64,000 bases of DNA from Actinospineispora eucalypti (GCA_014208095.1 JACHMT010000001.1:2852001-2916000), one strand, 5' to 3'. Positions 1 through 19,365 are shown, counted from the stretch's first letter. Notes: a model not told the origin generated them from the letters alone. Numbers and translations: made by a program.

Positions 1-608
1 GTGACCACGCCGGAGACCATCGACGTGGTGCGCATGGTGCTGGTCGGGCAGGTCGGGCGGGAGCTGGTCGGCCTGATCAACGCGCACGGCCCCTACGCGG
101 TCGGCATGTCGGGGGAGGACGCCGGGCTGTTCACGGCCGAGCGCCGCACCGCGCTGGTCGGCGGGGAACAGGTGGACATCGGCCTGGTCGGGGACGTCAC
201 CCAGGTCAACCCGGCGGCGGTGCGCGACATCGTGGCCGCCGGCCGGATCCCGGTGGTGGCCGGCGTCGCCCCGGACGCCGAGGGCGTGGTCTACAACATC
301 AACGCGGACAGCGCGGCCGCCGCGTTGGCCGAGGCGCTGGGCGCCGCCAAGCTGGTGGTGCTCACCGACGTGGAGGGCCTCTACGCCAACTACCCGGACC
401 CGGACTCGCTGATCAGCGAGCTGACCGAGGCCCAGCTGGCGGCGATGCTGCCCAGCCTGGAGTCCGGCATGGCCCCCAAGATGGAGGCCTGCCTGCGCGC
501 GGTGCGCGGCGGCGTCTCCCAGGCACACGTGATCGATGGCCGGCTGGCGCACTCGGTGCTGCTGGAGGTCTTCACCAGCGAAGGAGTGGGAACGATGGTG
601 GTGCCGTC

Positions 609-612
<4 letters not shown>
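1..612 (+). CDS. argB: Acetylglutamate kinase, C-terminal part (5' end outside window)
   Basis: ArgB phosphorylates N-acetyl-L-glutamate, the second step of arginine synthesis, in the cytoplasm. The window opens inside the gene. The 203 visible residues match the C-terminal two thirds of the roughly 300-residue family, including the NINADSA substrate/nucleotide-binding segment (about residues 99-105), LTDVEGLY (121-128) and SGMAPK (155-160). The GTG at base 1 is therefore probably an internal valine and not a start. The stop overlaps the ATG of argD by 4 bases (ATGA), so translation is probably coupled. The position at the head of argD-F-R-G-H confirms the assignment. Confidence 0.95.
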
Positions 613-6168
<5,556 letters not shown>

Positions 6169-6174
6169 ACAGAG

Positions 6175-7455
6175 ATGAGTGCTGTCCCTATGTCCACCCT
6201 CCCACCCCCGCCCGACCTAGCTAGCGCAAAGGCCGACTACGACGCCCTGGTCGCCCAGGGCATCACCCTGAACCTGACCCGGGGCAAGCCCTCCAGCGAA
6301 CAGCTCGACCTCTCGGTTGAGCTGCTCAGCCTGCCCGGGGCGGACTTCAAGGCCGCCGACGGCACGGACACCCGCAACTACGGCGGGCTGCGCGGCCTCC
6401 CCGAACTGCGGGAGATCTTCGCCGGCGAGCTGGGCGTGCCGGTCGACCAGCTGATCGCCGCCGGCAACTCCAGCCTCGAGCTGATGCACGACACGGTGGT
6501 GAACGCGCTGCTCAGCCCGGTCCCGGGGGCGTCGCGCCGCTGGCTGGACGAGCCGAGGGTGGCCTTCCTCGCTCCGGTGCCCGGCTACGACCGGCACTTC
6601 ACCGTCTGTGAGCGGTTGGGCGTCGAGCTGGTCCCGGTGCCGATCACACCGGACGGCCCGGACATGGACGTGGTGGAGCGGCTGGTCGCCGAGGACGCCT
6701 CGGTGAAGGGCATCTGGTGCGTGCCCAAGTACTCCAACCCGACCGGCGCGGTCTACTCGGACGAGACGGTCCGCCGGCTGGCCACCATGCCCACCGCCGC
6801 GCCCGACTTCCGGATCATGTGGGACAACGCGTACGCGGTGCACCACCTGACCGAGACCCCGGCGCGCATCGCGGACATCCTGCCGCTGGCCGCCGAGGCC
6901 GGGAACGCGGACCGCCCGCTGGTGTTCGGCTCCACCTCGAAGATCACCGTCGCCGGTGGCGGCGTCGGGTTCCTCGGCGCCTCGGAGGCCAACCTGGCCT
7001 GGTGGCTGAAGCGGCTGGAAGCCCGGACCATCGGCCCGGACAAGGTCAACCAGCTGCGGCACGCCCGGTTCCTGGGCGACGCCGCCGGCCTGGCCGCGCA
7101 CATGGAGAAGCACCGCCGGCTGATCGCGCCCAAGTTCGCCGCCGTGCAGCGGGTGCTCGCGGAGAACTTCGCCGACACCCCCGGGGTGACCTGGTCGGAG
7201 CCGACCGGCGGCTACTTCATCACGCTGATCGTGCCGGACGGCCTGGCCTCCGAGGTGGTGCGGCTGGCCAAGGCGGCCGGCATCGCGCTCACCCCGGCCG
7301 GGGCCACCCACCCGTACGGCAAGGACCCGCAGGACGCGGTGATCCGGCTGGCCCCGACGTTCCCGCCGCTGGCCCAGGTGGAAGGGGCCATCGCCGGGGT
7401 CGCGGTGTGCCTGCGCCTGGCGCTGGCCAGCTCCGGGCTGCCGGTCGGGGCGTGA
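6175..7455 (+). CDS. Aspartate aminotransferase, Rv3722c-type (class I aminotransferase)
   Basis: The protein of 426 residues is a fold-type I PLP enzyme. Segments LTRGKPSSEQLDLS, GTDTRNYGG, GNSSLELMHD and IGPDKVNQLRH match the unusual aspartate aminotransferase subgroup of M. tuberculosis Rv3722c. That enzyme makes aspartate from oxaloacetate and glutamate. Lys256 in STSKIT is the expected Schiff-base lysine. The gene begins 6 bases after argH, so it may be co-transcribed. Aspartate is a substrate of ArgG, which fits supply to the same pathway, though that link is inference. A second ATG at 6190 (MSTLPPP) is an alternative start. Confidence 0.88.
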   Translation: MSAVPMSTLPPPPDLASAKADYDALVAQGITLNLTRGKPSSEQLDLSVELLSLPGADFKAADGTDTRNYGGLRGLPELREIFAGELGVPVDQLIAAGNSSLELMHDTVVNALLSPVPGASRRWLDEPRVAFLAPVPGYDRHFTVCERLGVELVPVPITPDGPDMDVVERLVAEDASVKGIWCVPKYSNPTGAVYSDETVRRLATMPTAAPDFRIMWDNAYAVHHLTETPARIADILPLAAEAGNADRPLVFGSTSKITVAGGGVGFLGASEANLAWWLKRLEARTIGPDKVNQLRHARFLGDAAGLAAHMEKHRRLIAPKFAAVQRVLAENFADTPGVTWSEPTGGYFITLIVPDGLASEVVRLAKAAGIALTPAGATHPYGKDPQDAVIRLAPTFPPLAQVEGAIAGVAVCLRLALASSGLPVGA

Positions 7456-8111
7456 CCGACCTCCTCACGCGGGAGGATCTCGCCGTCGACGTGCTGCCGG
7501 CGGCCCACCGGCTGCTCGGCTGCACGCTCGAGGCGGACACCCCGGACGGACCGGTCGCGGTCCGGCTGGTCGAGGTCGAGGCCTACCGGGGCGCGGACGA
7601 CCCCGCTTCGCACAGCTACCGGGGCCGCACCCCGCGCAACGCGGTGATGTGGGGCCCGGCCGGCCACCTGTACGTCTACTTCGTCTACGGCATGCACTTC
7701 TGCGCGAACGTGGTGTGCATGGGCGAAGGGGTGGCCGGGGCGGTGCTGCTGCGGGCCGGTGAGGTGGTCAGCGACCCGGGGCTGGCCCGGGCCCGCCGGC
7801 CGAAGGCGCGCCGGGACGCCGAGCTGGCCATGGGGCCGGCCCGGCTGGCCGCCCTGCTCGGCTTCGACCGCGAGCGGAACGGCGTGGACCTGACGGACCC
7901 GGCGTCCCCGGTGCGGCTGTGTGCTGGGGACCCGGTGCCGGCGTCGTCGATCCGGTCGGGGCCGAGGGTCGGGGTGGCCGCCGCCAAGGACCTGCCGTGG
8001 CGGTTCTGGCTGGACGGTTCGCCGGCGGTGAGCCAGTACCGGGCCGCCGTGCCACGCAACCGCCGGAACCGGGTGGCCAGGGTCTCAGGCGCCCCAGCTG
8101 GACCCGATTGA
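7452..8111 (+). CDS. mpg: DNA-3-methyladenine glycosylase (AAG/MPG family)
   Basis: This monofunctional glycosylase removes alkylated purines such as 3-methyladenine from DNA. The 219-residue protein begins LTREDLAVDVLPAAHRLLG and contains EVEAYRGADDPASHSYRG with the catalytic Glu of the family, then YVYFVYGMHFCANVV, which lines the base pocket. The GTG start overlaps the previous stop by 4 bases. The orthologue in M. tuberculosis (Rv1688) also lies just before tyrS. The stop lies next to an iron-box-like palindrome belonging to the next gene. Confidence 0.93.
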   Translation: MTDLLTREDLAVDVLPAAHRLLGCTLEADTPDGPVAVRLVEVEAYRGADDPASHSYRGRTPRNAVMWGPAGHLYVYFVYGMHFCANVVCMGEGVAGAVLLRAGEVVSDPGLARARRPKARRDAELAMGPARLAALLGFDRERNGVDLTDPASPVRLCAGDPVPASSIRSGPRVGVAAAKDLPWRFWLDGSPAVSQYRAAVPRNRRNRVARVSGAPAGPD

Positions 8112-8129
8112 TAGCTGAGCCTAACCTCA
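8111..8129. promoter_or_regulatory. Iron box (IdeR/DmdR1-type operator) candidate
   Basis: ATAGCTGAGCCTAACCTCA matches the palindromic DtxR-family consensus TTAGGTTAGGCTAACCTAA at about 15 of 19 positions in either orientation. It starts at the last base of the mpg stop codon and ends 6 bases before the ATG of a siderophore-binding lipoprotein gene. A repressor bound there would cover the promoter and start site, so iron-replete repression is expected. The match was made by eye. Confidence 0.65.
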
Positions 8130-8135
8130 GCCTCG

Positions 8136-9128
8136 ATGAGTGTGGCGAGACGGGTCGTTGCGGGCGTAGTGGTGCTGCTGGCCGTCCTGACCGCCTGCGC
8201 CCAGGCGCCTCGCGGGGATGCGCCGCCGACCTCGGCACCGGGTTTTCCCGCCACGGTCGCGCACAAGTTCGGGGTGACCACGGTGCCCGCGCCGCCGCGC
8301 CGGGTGGTGTCGCTCGGCTACACCGACCAGGACGCGATCCTGGCGCTGGGCGTGGTGCCGGTGGCGGTCCGGGAGTTCTTCGGCGGCCAGCCCTCGGCGA
8401 CCTGGCCGTGGGCGCGACCGCTGCTGCGCGGCGCGACACCGGAGGTGCTGCCGCTGGCCGAGGTGAGCGTGGAGAAGGTCGCCGCGCTGCGGCCGGACCT
8501 GATCGTCGCGGTATCCGCCGGCCTCACCCGCGAGCGCTACCAGACCTATTCCCGGATCGCGCCGACCATCGTCCAACCGGCGGGCTACGTCGACCACGGC
8601 ACGCCGTGGCAGGAGACCACCCGCATCGTGGGTGCGGCGCTGGGCCGGGGCGCGGAGGCCGAGCGGCTGGTCACGGGGCTGGAGGCGCGGTTCGCCGAGG
8701 TGCGTTCCCGGCATCCCGCGTTCGCCGGCAAACACCTCGCCACCGGGCGGGTGTACGTCGGCGACCGAGGGCAGTACATGGTCTGGAGCTCGCAGGACCC
8801 GAGGGCGCGGTTCTTCTCCGCGCTCGGTTTCGTGCCGATACCGGACTTCGACCAGCGCGCCGGCAGCCGCTTCTACGCGGACATCAGCGTCGAGCTGCTC
8901 AGCCTGCTGGACACCGCCGACCTGGTCGTGTGGATCACCAGCGGGGAGGCGGAGCGGGCGAGCATCGCCGGGCTGCCGGGGTACGCCGCGCTACGGACGG
9001 TGCGCGACGGCCGGTCGATGTTCGTCGGGGACGAGATGTCCGGTGCGCTGTCGTTCTCCAGCGTGCTGAGCCTGCCGAGGGCGTTGGACGTGCTCCCGGC
9101 GGAGCTCGCCGCGCGCCTGCCCGGATAA
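8136..9128 (+). CDS. Iron-siderophore ABC transporter substrate-binding lipoprotein (FecB/FepB-like)
   Basis: The 330-residue protein has a lipoprotein signal: basic MSVARR, a hydrophobic stretch (about 8-19) and lipobox LTAC with the modified Cys at residue 21. The mature part is a helical-backbone substrate-binding protein: PRRVVSLGYTDQDAILALGV and LPLAEVSVEKVAALRPDLIV are typical of cluster A-II/type III binders of ferric siderophores. No permease or ATPase gene is adjacent, so it must work with components elsewhere. The ATG lies 6 bases after the iron-box candidate, which suggests a leaderless or very short leader transcript. M. tuberculosis has no counterpart at this place. Confidence 0.85.
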   Translation: MSVARRVVAGVVVLLAVLTACAQAPRGDAPPTSAPGFPATVAHKFGVTTVPAPPRRVVSLGYTDQDAILALGVVPVAVREFFGGQPSATWPWARPLLRGATPEVLPLAEVSVEKVAALRPDLIVAVSAGLTRERYQTYSRIAPTIVQPAGYVDHGTPWQETTRIVGAALGRGAEAERLVTGLEARFAEVRSRHPAFAGKHLATGRVYVGDRGQYMVWSSQDPRARFFSALGFVPIPDFDQRAGSRFYADISVELLSLLDTADLVVWITSGEAERASIAGLPGYAALRTVRDGRSMFVGDEMSGALSFSSVLSLPRALDVLPAELAARLPG

Positions 9129-9146
9129 CGGGTCGCCCGGTGCGGG

Positions 9147-10430
9147 ATGATCGGGGGCGTGGTTGAGCACATTCTTGACGAGTTGGCCTGGCGCGGACTG
9201 ATCGCGCAGAGCACGGACGCGGAGGCGCTGCGCCGCGACCTGGACGCGGGTCCGGTGACCCTGTACTGCGGGTTCGACCCGACCGCGCCCAGTCTGCACG
9301 CCGGGAACCTGGTCCCGCTGCTCACGCTCAGCCGTTTCCAGCGCGCCGGGCACCGGCCGATCGTGCTGGCCGGCGGGGCCACCGGGATGATCGGCGACCC
9401 CCGGGACACCGGTGAGCGCACGCTGAACGCGGCCGGCACGGTGGGCGAGTGGGCCGACCGGATCCGGGGCCAGCTGGAGCGGTTCGTGCACTTCGAGGAT
9501 TCCCCGACCGGCGCGGTCGTGGTGAACAACCTGGACTGGACCGGCCCGATGGGCGTGCTGGACTTCCTGCGCGACGTGGGCAAGCACTTCTCGGTGAACA
9601 CCATGCTGGGCCGGGAGACGGTGAAACGCCGCCTGGACGGCGACGGCATGTCCTACACCGAGTTCAGCTACCTGCTGCTGCAGTCGCACGACTACCTGCA
9701 GCTGTTCCGCAAGCACGGCTGCCGGTTGCAGATCGGCGGGTCCGACCAGTGGGGCAACATCGTCGGCGGGGTCGACCTGGTGCGCCGGGTGGAGGCCGAG
9801 TCGGTGCACGCGCTCACCACGCCGCTGGTCACCGACGCCGAGGGGCGCAAGTTCGGCAAGTCCACCGGCGGCGGCAGTGTCTGGCTGGATCCGGAGATGA
9901 CCTCGCCCTACGCCTGGTACCAGTACTTCGTGAACGTCGCGGACGCCGACGTGGGCCGGTACCTGCGGCTTTTCACCTTCCTGAGCCGCCCGGAGCTGGA
10001 TGAGCTGGATCAGCTGACCGCGACCCGGCCACAGGCCCGCGCCGCGCAACAACGGCTGGCCGAGGAGCTGACCACCCTGGTGCACGGCGCGACGGAGACG
10101 GAGCGGGTGGTGCAGGCCAGCCGGGCCTTGTTCGGCCGGGCCGAGCTGGGATCCCTGGACGCCGGCACGTTGCGGGCCGCGCTGGCCGAGATCCCGTCGG
10201 CCTCCGCGTCGCTGGCCGACGGGCCGACGATCGTGCGGTTGCTGGTGGAGACCGGATTGGCGCCGAGCAACTCCGCCGCCCGGCGGACCGTGGGCGAGGG
10301 TGGCGCTTACGTGAACAACGTGAAGGTCGCGGATGAAGACTGGACCCCCTCCGCCGCCGACCTTTTGCACGGACGCTGGCTGGTTGTGCGGAGAGGCAAG
10401 CGTCACACCGCCGCGGTGGAGATCGGCTAG
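9147..10430 (+). CDS. tyrS: Tyrosyl-tRNA synthetase
   Basis: TyrRS charges tRNA-Tyr. The 427-residue class I synthetase has [10 protein letters not shown] as its HIGH-equivalent (about 47-56), [10 protein letters not shown] for tyrosine/tRNA recognition, KFGKSTGG as the KMSKS-equivalent, and a C-terminal S4 RNA-binding domain ending in [13 protein letters not shown]. The ATG at 9147 is used here. A GTG at 9159 ([13 protein letters not shown]) gives a beginning closer to mycobacterial TyrS and is a good alternative. The orthologue Rv1689 also follows mpg in M. tuberculosis. Confidence 0.96.
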   Translation: MIGGVVEHILDELAWRGLIAQSTDAEALRRDLDAGPVTLYCGFDPTAPSLHAGNLVPLLTLSRFQRAGHRPIVLAGGATGMIGDPRDTGERTLNAAGTVGEWADRIRGQLERFVHFEDSPTGAVVVNNLDWTGPMGVLDFLRDVGKHFSVNTMLGRETVKRRLDGDGMSYTEFSYLLLQSHDYLQLFRKHGCRLQIGGSDQWGNIVGGVDLVRRVEAESVHALTTPLVTDAEGRKFGKSTGGGSVWLDPEMTSPYAWYQYFVNVADADVGRYLRLFTFLSRPELDELDQLTATRPQARAAQQRLAEELTTLVHGATETERVVQASRALFGRAELGSLDAGTLRAALAEIPSASASLADGPTIVRLLVETGLAPSNSAARRTVGEGGAYVNNVKVADEDWTPSAADLLHGRWLVVRRGKRHTAAVEIG

Positions 10431-10503
10431 ACACGCCCGACCGACCGTTCGTCGCATCCGTGACCTGCGGTTTTGCCGTTCGGCGAGTTAGTGGCGAGGC
10501 GAT

Positions 10504-10531
10504 TTGACTTTGGCTTGGCGCGGTCTGTAAC
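10504..10531 (+). promoter_or_regulatory. rrn promoter P1 candidate
   Basis: TTGACT at 10504-10509 and TGTAAC at 10526-10531 are spaced by 16 bases, resembling sigma-70-class -35 and -10 boxes. It lies about 290 bases upstream of the mature 16S end, a usual distance for an upstream rrn promoter in actinobacteria. Confidence 0.5.
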
Positions 10532-10639
10532 TTTCTCCTCGTCGCCGAGCGGGGCGCACGGAAGACCAGAAAGACCCGGTCCTCCAGCCGCGAACCGCAG
10601 TAGGAGACAAAACCCCGAAGAAAAACTCAGGACGATCGG

Positions 10640-10668
10640 TTGCGACCGAGACCCGGACTGTGTAAGGT
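10640..10668 (+). promoter_or_regulatory. rrn promoter P2 candidate
   Basis: TTGCGA at 10640-10645 and TAAGGT at 10663-10668 are separated by 17 bases and followed by a GC-rich discriminator (TGGGGAGTTGCCCC). The TAAGGTTGGGG shape is familiar from rrn promoters of Pseudonocardiaceae and Streptomyces, and a GC-rich discriminator fits stringent control. Confidence 0.5.
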
Positions 10669-10723
10669 TGGGGAGTTGCCCCGGAACAGGTAGCCTGGCG
10701 GCTAACCGGTCTGGTGTGTGGAT

Positions 10724-10747
10724 GTCTTTTGAGAACTCAACAGTGTG
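10724..10747 (+). promoter_or_regulatory. Conserved rrn leader (antitermination/processing) element
   Basis: TTTTGAGAACTCAACAGTGT is the leader motif found ahead of 16S genes across actinobacteria and linked there to antitermination and precursor processing. It sits about 80 bases before the mature 16S start. Recognised by resemblance only. Confidence 0.6.
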
Positions 10748-10824
10748 CTGAACTTTTTGACGCATCTTTTGTGGTGTGTTTTGGTTTGTTTGTGCCAGTT
10801 TGTGTTTTTGTTTGTCAGGGTTTT

Positions 10825-15795
<4,971 letters not shown>

Positions 15796-15804
<9 letters not shown>

Positions 15805-15828
15805 AACGAGGTGTTTGCATCCACTGTG
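15796..15828 (+). other. Pre-23S processing stem, right arm
   Basis: Partner of 12648-12680. The stretch starting CTTCACCGCAACGAGG and ending GCATCCACTGTG pairs with the spacer just upstream of 23S. See the left arm. Confidence 0.75.
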
Positions 15829-15910
15829 TGACCCTGAACAAACAACCACCCCCACACCACATCATGTGTGTGGTGGGGGCGGGGTTTGAGGGTTGATAAT
15901 TTGATATTGT

Positions 15911-16028
15911 TGCCGGTGGTTATAGCGTGGGGGAAACGCCCGGTCCCATTCCGAACCCGGAAGCTAAGCCCTACTGCGCCGATGGTACTGCACTCGCCAG
16001 GGTGTGGGAGAGTAGGTCACCGCCGGCA
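15911..16028 (+). rRNA. rrf: 5S ribosomal RNA
   Basis: The gene lies about 105 bases after 23S. Helix I is formed by TGCCGGTGGT (15911-15920) with ACCGCCGGCA (16019-16028). CCCGGTCCCATTCCGAACC and GAAGCTAAGCCC are the conserved loop B-C region, and GATGGTACTGCACTCG follows. The ends come from the helix I pairing. Confidence 0.97.
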
Positions 16029-16040
16029 TACAAACCCAAT

Positions 16041-16086
16041 AAAGAGCCAGGATTCTCATTTTGAGATTCCTGGCTCTTTTTTCTTT
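16041..16086 (+). terminator. Intrinsic terminator of the rrn operon
   Basis: An 18-bp stem with a single mismatch (AAAGAGCCAGGATTCTCA with TGAGATTCCTGGCTCTTT) encloses a 3-base loop and is followed by a T-rich run. It lies 12 bases after 5S. It is one of very few classical terminators in this GC-rich window. Confidence 0.92.
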
Positions 16087-16147
16087 CGTGGAGTGTCACA
16101 GTGACGTCTGGCGTACCCCGGTGACGGGCTCTCGTAGGCTGGTGGGC

Positions 16148-18322
16148 ATGCCTGGTAAGCGCGAGGAATCCCCCCGGGGCCGTTCGCATGACGGCCGGTC
16201 GGACGGGACCGGCTGGAACTCGCGCGGGTCGGGCGGCCAGGGCGAGCGCTTCCGAGGCAAGAAGGACGGCCCGCGCCGGGACGGCGGTCGGCCGGCGAAG
16301 CCGGGGCGCGAAGGTGAGCGCGACCAACGGTCGGGCTCCGGCGAGGGATCGGAGCGACGCGGCTCGTCGGGCGACCGTGGCCGGTCTTCGGGCCGTGGCC
16401 AGTGGGGCGACCGGCGGTCGGCGGAAGGCTCCTCGGACCGGCGCCGGCCGGCGGGCGGTGGAGACGAACGCGACCGCGCGCCGGGGCGCCGGGAGAGCGG
16501 CGGGCACCGGCCCACTTCGGATCAACGAGACGAGCGGGGTTCGTGGCAACCCAGAGGTGGGCGCCGGGACACGGGCGGCCCCAACGACGAACGCGACGCG
16601 CGGCGCGGTACCGAGCGCGGCGGAGGATGGCGCGGCGAGCGCCGGGACGATCGTGGCACCGAGCGGCGCTCCGAGGGCGGGTGGCGTTCGGACCAGCGTG
16701 GAGCAAGTGGGGAGCGGCGTTCGACCGGATGGCGTTCGGACCGGAGTGACGAGACCGGCGGGCAGCGTTCGGGCAGCTGGCGTTCGGATCGGCGTGAGGG
16801 ATCCGGCCCCGAGCGGCGTGACGATCGCGGCGGCGCGGGGCGTAGGGAGGACGGCGAGCGTCAGCAGTGGCGCGACGATCGCGGGAAGGCCGACCGCCGG
16901 CAGAGTGGGTGGCGCGAGGAGCGGGGCGCCCCAGGGCGCGGTGACGACCGCGCGCGCCCGGAGCGGCGGGACGAGCGTGGTGCGGCGGGTCAGAGGCCGC
17001 GCGAAAACCAGGACACCGAGCGCCGAAGCACCGGCCGACGTGAAGGTGGCGCGGGGCCGTACCGAAGTGACGACCGCCGGGGGACCGAGCGGCGCGAGGA
17101 TCGGCGCCCATCGGACCGCCGGGACGCGGGCGATCGGCCACGCTCTCCCGAGGGGCGGCCGGATCGCGGCGGGGCATCCCGGCGCCCCGATGATGATCGG
17201 CGTCCGACCGGTCGCGGGCCGGCGCGGGACGAGCGCCGGTTCGGACGACCGGCGGATTCGGTCGCGGCCGACGACACCGACCAGCAGCCGAGGCCGCGGG
17301 CTCCCGAGCTGCCGGATGGCCTGGAGGACGTCCAGCTCGATGCGGATGTGCGCCGGGACCTGCGGGCGCTGCGCAAGGACGTGGCCGACTTGGTGGCCCG
17401 CCATCTGGTCGCCGCCGGCAGCCTGTTGGAGGAAGACCCGGCGCGTGCTCTCGAGCACGCCCGCTACGCGCGGGGGCGGGCGTCCAGGTTGGCCATCGTG
17501 CGCGAGGCGGCCGGGCTGACGGCTTACCACGCCGGCGAGTGGGCGGAGGCGATCGCGGAGCTCCGTGCCGCCCGGCGAATGGGCGGAGGTCCCGGGCACA
17601 TCGCGGTGATGGCGGATGCGGAACGTGCCCTCGGCCGTCCGGAGCGAGCACTGGACCTGGCCCGCAGCCCCGAAGCCCGCGAACTGGGCGAGTCGGACGC
17701 GATCGAGCTGCTGATCGTCGCCTCCGGTGCCCGCCGTGACCTCGGCGAGCTGGACGCCGCCGTGGTGGGCCTGCAGGTGCCGGAGCTCGACCCGAAAAAC
17801 CGGCGGCCGTGGAGTGCCCGGTTGTTCTACGCCTACGCGGATGCCCTGCTGGCCGCCGGGCGCCGTGAAGAGTCGGTGCGCTGGTTCCTGCACGCGGCGG
17901 ACGCCGACGACGAGGAAGAGACTGACGCATCAGAGCGCCTGGCCGCACTGGGCGAACCGGACGATCCCGAGCCGGCGGACGAGGCGGGGGCCGGCGAGCC
18001 CGGTGCCCGAGCCGAGGTCGAGCACCCGGCGGCGGCCGACGAGTTGGCCGAGCCGGACGAGGAAGCCGCGGCCGGCGAGTCGGCCGAACCCGCGGACGCC
18101 GGCGCGTTGGGCGAATCGGCCGAGCCAGCGAACGCGACCGAGGCAGCCGACGTGGCCGAGGCAGCAGACGTGGCCGAGCCAGCGGACATGGTCGAACCAG
18201 CGGACGTGGCCGAGACAGCGGACGCGGCTGAGGCAGCCGAGGTGACCGGGCCTGAGGACGTGGCTGAGCCCGCGGACGTGGCTGAAGCGGACGCGGTGCG
18301 GACCGGTGAGATGGGCCGATGA
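16148..18322 (+). CDS. TPR-containing protein with long charged low-complexity ends (Rv1691-like)
   Basis: The product of about 724 residues has three parts. Residues 1 to about 385 are extremely rich in Arg, Gly, Asp and Ser, with repeated WRSDRR, GERRS and RDDRG blocks. Residues 390-600 are alpha-helical with TPR-like pairs, for example LVARHLVAAGSLLEEDPARA, LEHARYARGRAS and YHAGEWAEAIAELRAAR. From about 610 the chain is acidic, with ADVAEPADV-type repeats. Only the TPR part resembles M. tuberculosis Rv1691, whose order next to the HAD gene is conserved. The ATG at 16148 was chosen because upstream sequence is the rrn terminator. Function is unknown; TPRs suggest a protein scaffold, and the RG/RD-rich part might bind RNA. 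Confidence 0.8.
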   Translation: MPGKREESPRGRSHDGRSDGTGWNSRGSGGQGERFRGKKDGPRRDGGRPAKPGREGERDQRSGSGEGSERRGSSGDRGRSSGRGQWGDRRSAEGSSDRRRPAGGGDERDRAPGRRESGGHRPTSDQRDERGSWQPRGGRRDTGGPNDERDARRGTERGGGWRGERRDDRGTERRSEGGWRSDQRGASGERRSTGWRSDRSDETGGQRSGSWRSDRREGSGPERRDDRGGAGRREDGERQQWRDDRGKADRRQSGWREERGAPGRGDDRARPERRDERGAAGQRPRENQDTERRSTGRREGGAGPYRSDDRRGTERREDRRPSDRRDAGDRPRSPEGRPDRGGASRRPDDDRRPTGRGPARDERRFGRPADSVAADDTDQQPRPRAPELPDGLEDVQLDADVRRDLRALRKDVADLVARHLVAAGSLLEEDPARALEHARYARGRASRLAIVREAAGLTAYHAGEWAEAIAELRAARRMGGGPGHIAVMADAERALGRPERALDLARSPEARELGESDAIELLIVASGARRDLGELDAAVVGLQVPELDPKNRRPWSARLFYAYADALLAAGRREESVRWFLHAADADDEEETDASERLAALGEPDDPEPADEAGAGEPGARAEVEHPAAADELAEPDEEAAAGESAEPADAGALGESAEPANATEAADVAEAADVAEPADMVEPADVAETADAAEAAEVTGPEDVAEPADVAEADAVRTGEMGR
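18120..18290 (+). repeat. Degenerate 18-base coding repeats (ADVAEP-like)
   Basis: The 3' end of the TPR gene carries about nine imperfect tandem units of roughly 18 bases, encoding variants of ADVAEP, ADMVEP and ADAAEA. Unit length is a multiple of three, so copy-number change would keep the frame. Confidence 0.7.
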
Positions 18323-19365
18323 CCGGGGCCGGAACGGGAGCGTCCGGGTCGGCCGCGACGGCCCTGCGGGAGTTGCACGACGCCGTGCTGTTCGACCTGG
18401 ACGGGACGCTGTTCCGGGGCGGGGCGGCGTTGCCCGGCGCGGCCGAGGCGCTGCGTGAGCTGAGCGGGGGTGGGCGGGGCATCGGGTACCTGACCAACAA
18501 CGGTTCGCGCAATGCCGGCCAGGTCGCCGAGCACCTGCGCGCGCTCGGGTTCGCCGCCGACGAGAACGAGGTGGTCACGAGCGGGCAGGCGGCCGCCCGG
18601 GCGCTGGCGGAGCGGTTGGAACCCGGGACGCCGGTGCTGGTGGTCGGGACCAAGGCGCTGGCCGACCAGGTGACCTCGGCGGGTCTCGGCCTGGCGGCCA
18701 GGGCCGAGGACGCGCGAGCGGTGGTCCAGGGGCACTCCCGGGACACCGCGTGGGCCGACCTGGCCGAGGCCTGCCTGGCCATCCGGGCCGGGGCGTTCTG
18801 GGTCGCCTGCAACCTGGACGCCACCCTGCCCGAGGAACGCGGTGAGCTGCCCGGCAACGGCGCGATGGTCGCCGCCCTGCGGGTGGCCACCGGGGTGGAG
18901 CCGCTGGTCGCGGGGAAGCCGGAGCCGCCGCTGTTCGCCGAGGCGGTCCGGCGGACCGGGGCCGGCCGCCCGCTGATGGTCGGTGACCGGCTGGGCACCG
19001 ACATCGCGGGCGCCAAGGCCGCCGGGCTGCCCAGCCTGCTCGTACTCACGGGCGTGACCGATGCGGCCACCCTGCTGGCCGCGCCGCCCGAACAGCGGCC
19101 CGACTACATCGGCGCCGACCTCTCCGCCCTCGCCTCGGACGCGGCGAGCCTGCGCGCCGGACAACGGGTGCCGTGGCAGGCCATGCGGGACGGTGCCGGC
19201 CTCGTGCTCTCCGCCGGCACCACCGGACACGGCGACCCGGTGGACGCGCTGCGCACGCTCTGCGCGGCGCACTGGGCGGCTGGCGGCGACACGGCCAGCG
19301 TGCGAGCCGCCGATACGGCCTCGGCCGAGGCGTTGGCCGCCCTCGGGCTTCCCACCGGCGCCTGA
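18319..19365 (+). CDS. HAD-IIA family phosphatase, Rv1692-like (glycerol 3-phosphate phosphatase)
   Basis: The 348-residue protein is a NagD-type HAD hydrolase. Motif I is DLDGTLF near residue 23, motif II includes LTNNGSRN, and motif IV includes MVGDRLGTDIAGAKAAG. The orthologue Rv1692 in M. tuberculosis was characterised as a glycerol 3-phosphate phosphatase in polar lipid recycling. The present protein has an additional C-terminal domain of about 60 residues like that enzyme. The start overlaps the TPR gene stop (ATGA). Substrate assignment rests on orthology and gene order. Confidence 0.85.
   Translation: MTGAGTGASGSAATALRELHDAVLFDLDGTLFRGGAALPGAAEALRELSGGGRGIGYLTNNGSRNAGQVAEHLRALGFAADENEVVTSGQAAARALAERLEPGTPVLVVGTKALADQVTSAGLGLAARAEDARAVVQGHSRDTAWADLAEACLAIRAGAFWVACNLDATLPEERGELPGNGAMVAALRVATGVEPLVAGKPEPPLFAEAVRRTGAGRPLMVGDRLGTDIAGAKAAGLPSLLVLTGVTDAATLLAAPPEQRPDYIGADLSALASDAASLRAGQRVPWQAMRDGAGLVLSAGTTGHGDPVDALRTLCAAHWAAGGDTASVRAADTASAEALAALGLPTGA

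Larger units (their letters stand above)
10431..10824 (+). other. rrn leader region, no protein gene
   Basis: These 394 bases between tyrS and 16S rRNA are clearly less GC-rich toward the 3' end, where the leader is rich in T and G. Two promoter-like pairs and the conserved actinobacterial leader element are seen and listed separately. Short open frames here have no family resemblance. Confidence 0.8.

Noticed and set aside
15838..15895. Hairpin-like C-rich/G-rich stretch between 23S and 5S as a terminator
   Set aside because: Pairing is imperfect, there is no T run, and 5S must be transcribed through it. The real terminator is at 16041-16086.
16056..19070. 1004-codon open frame on the minus strand over the TPR and HAD genes
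   Set aside because: It is Arg/Pro-rich and mirrors the repetitive GC-rich coding of the plus strand. The plus-strand genes have family homology and proper starts.
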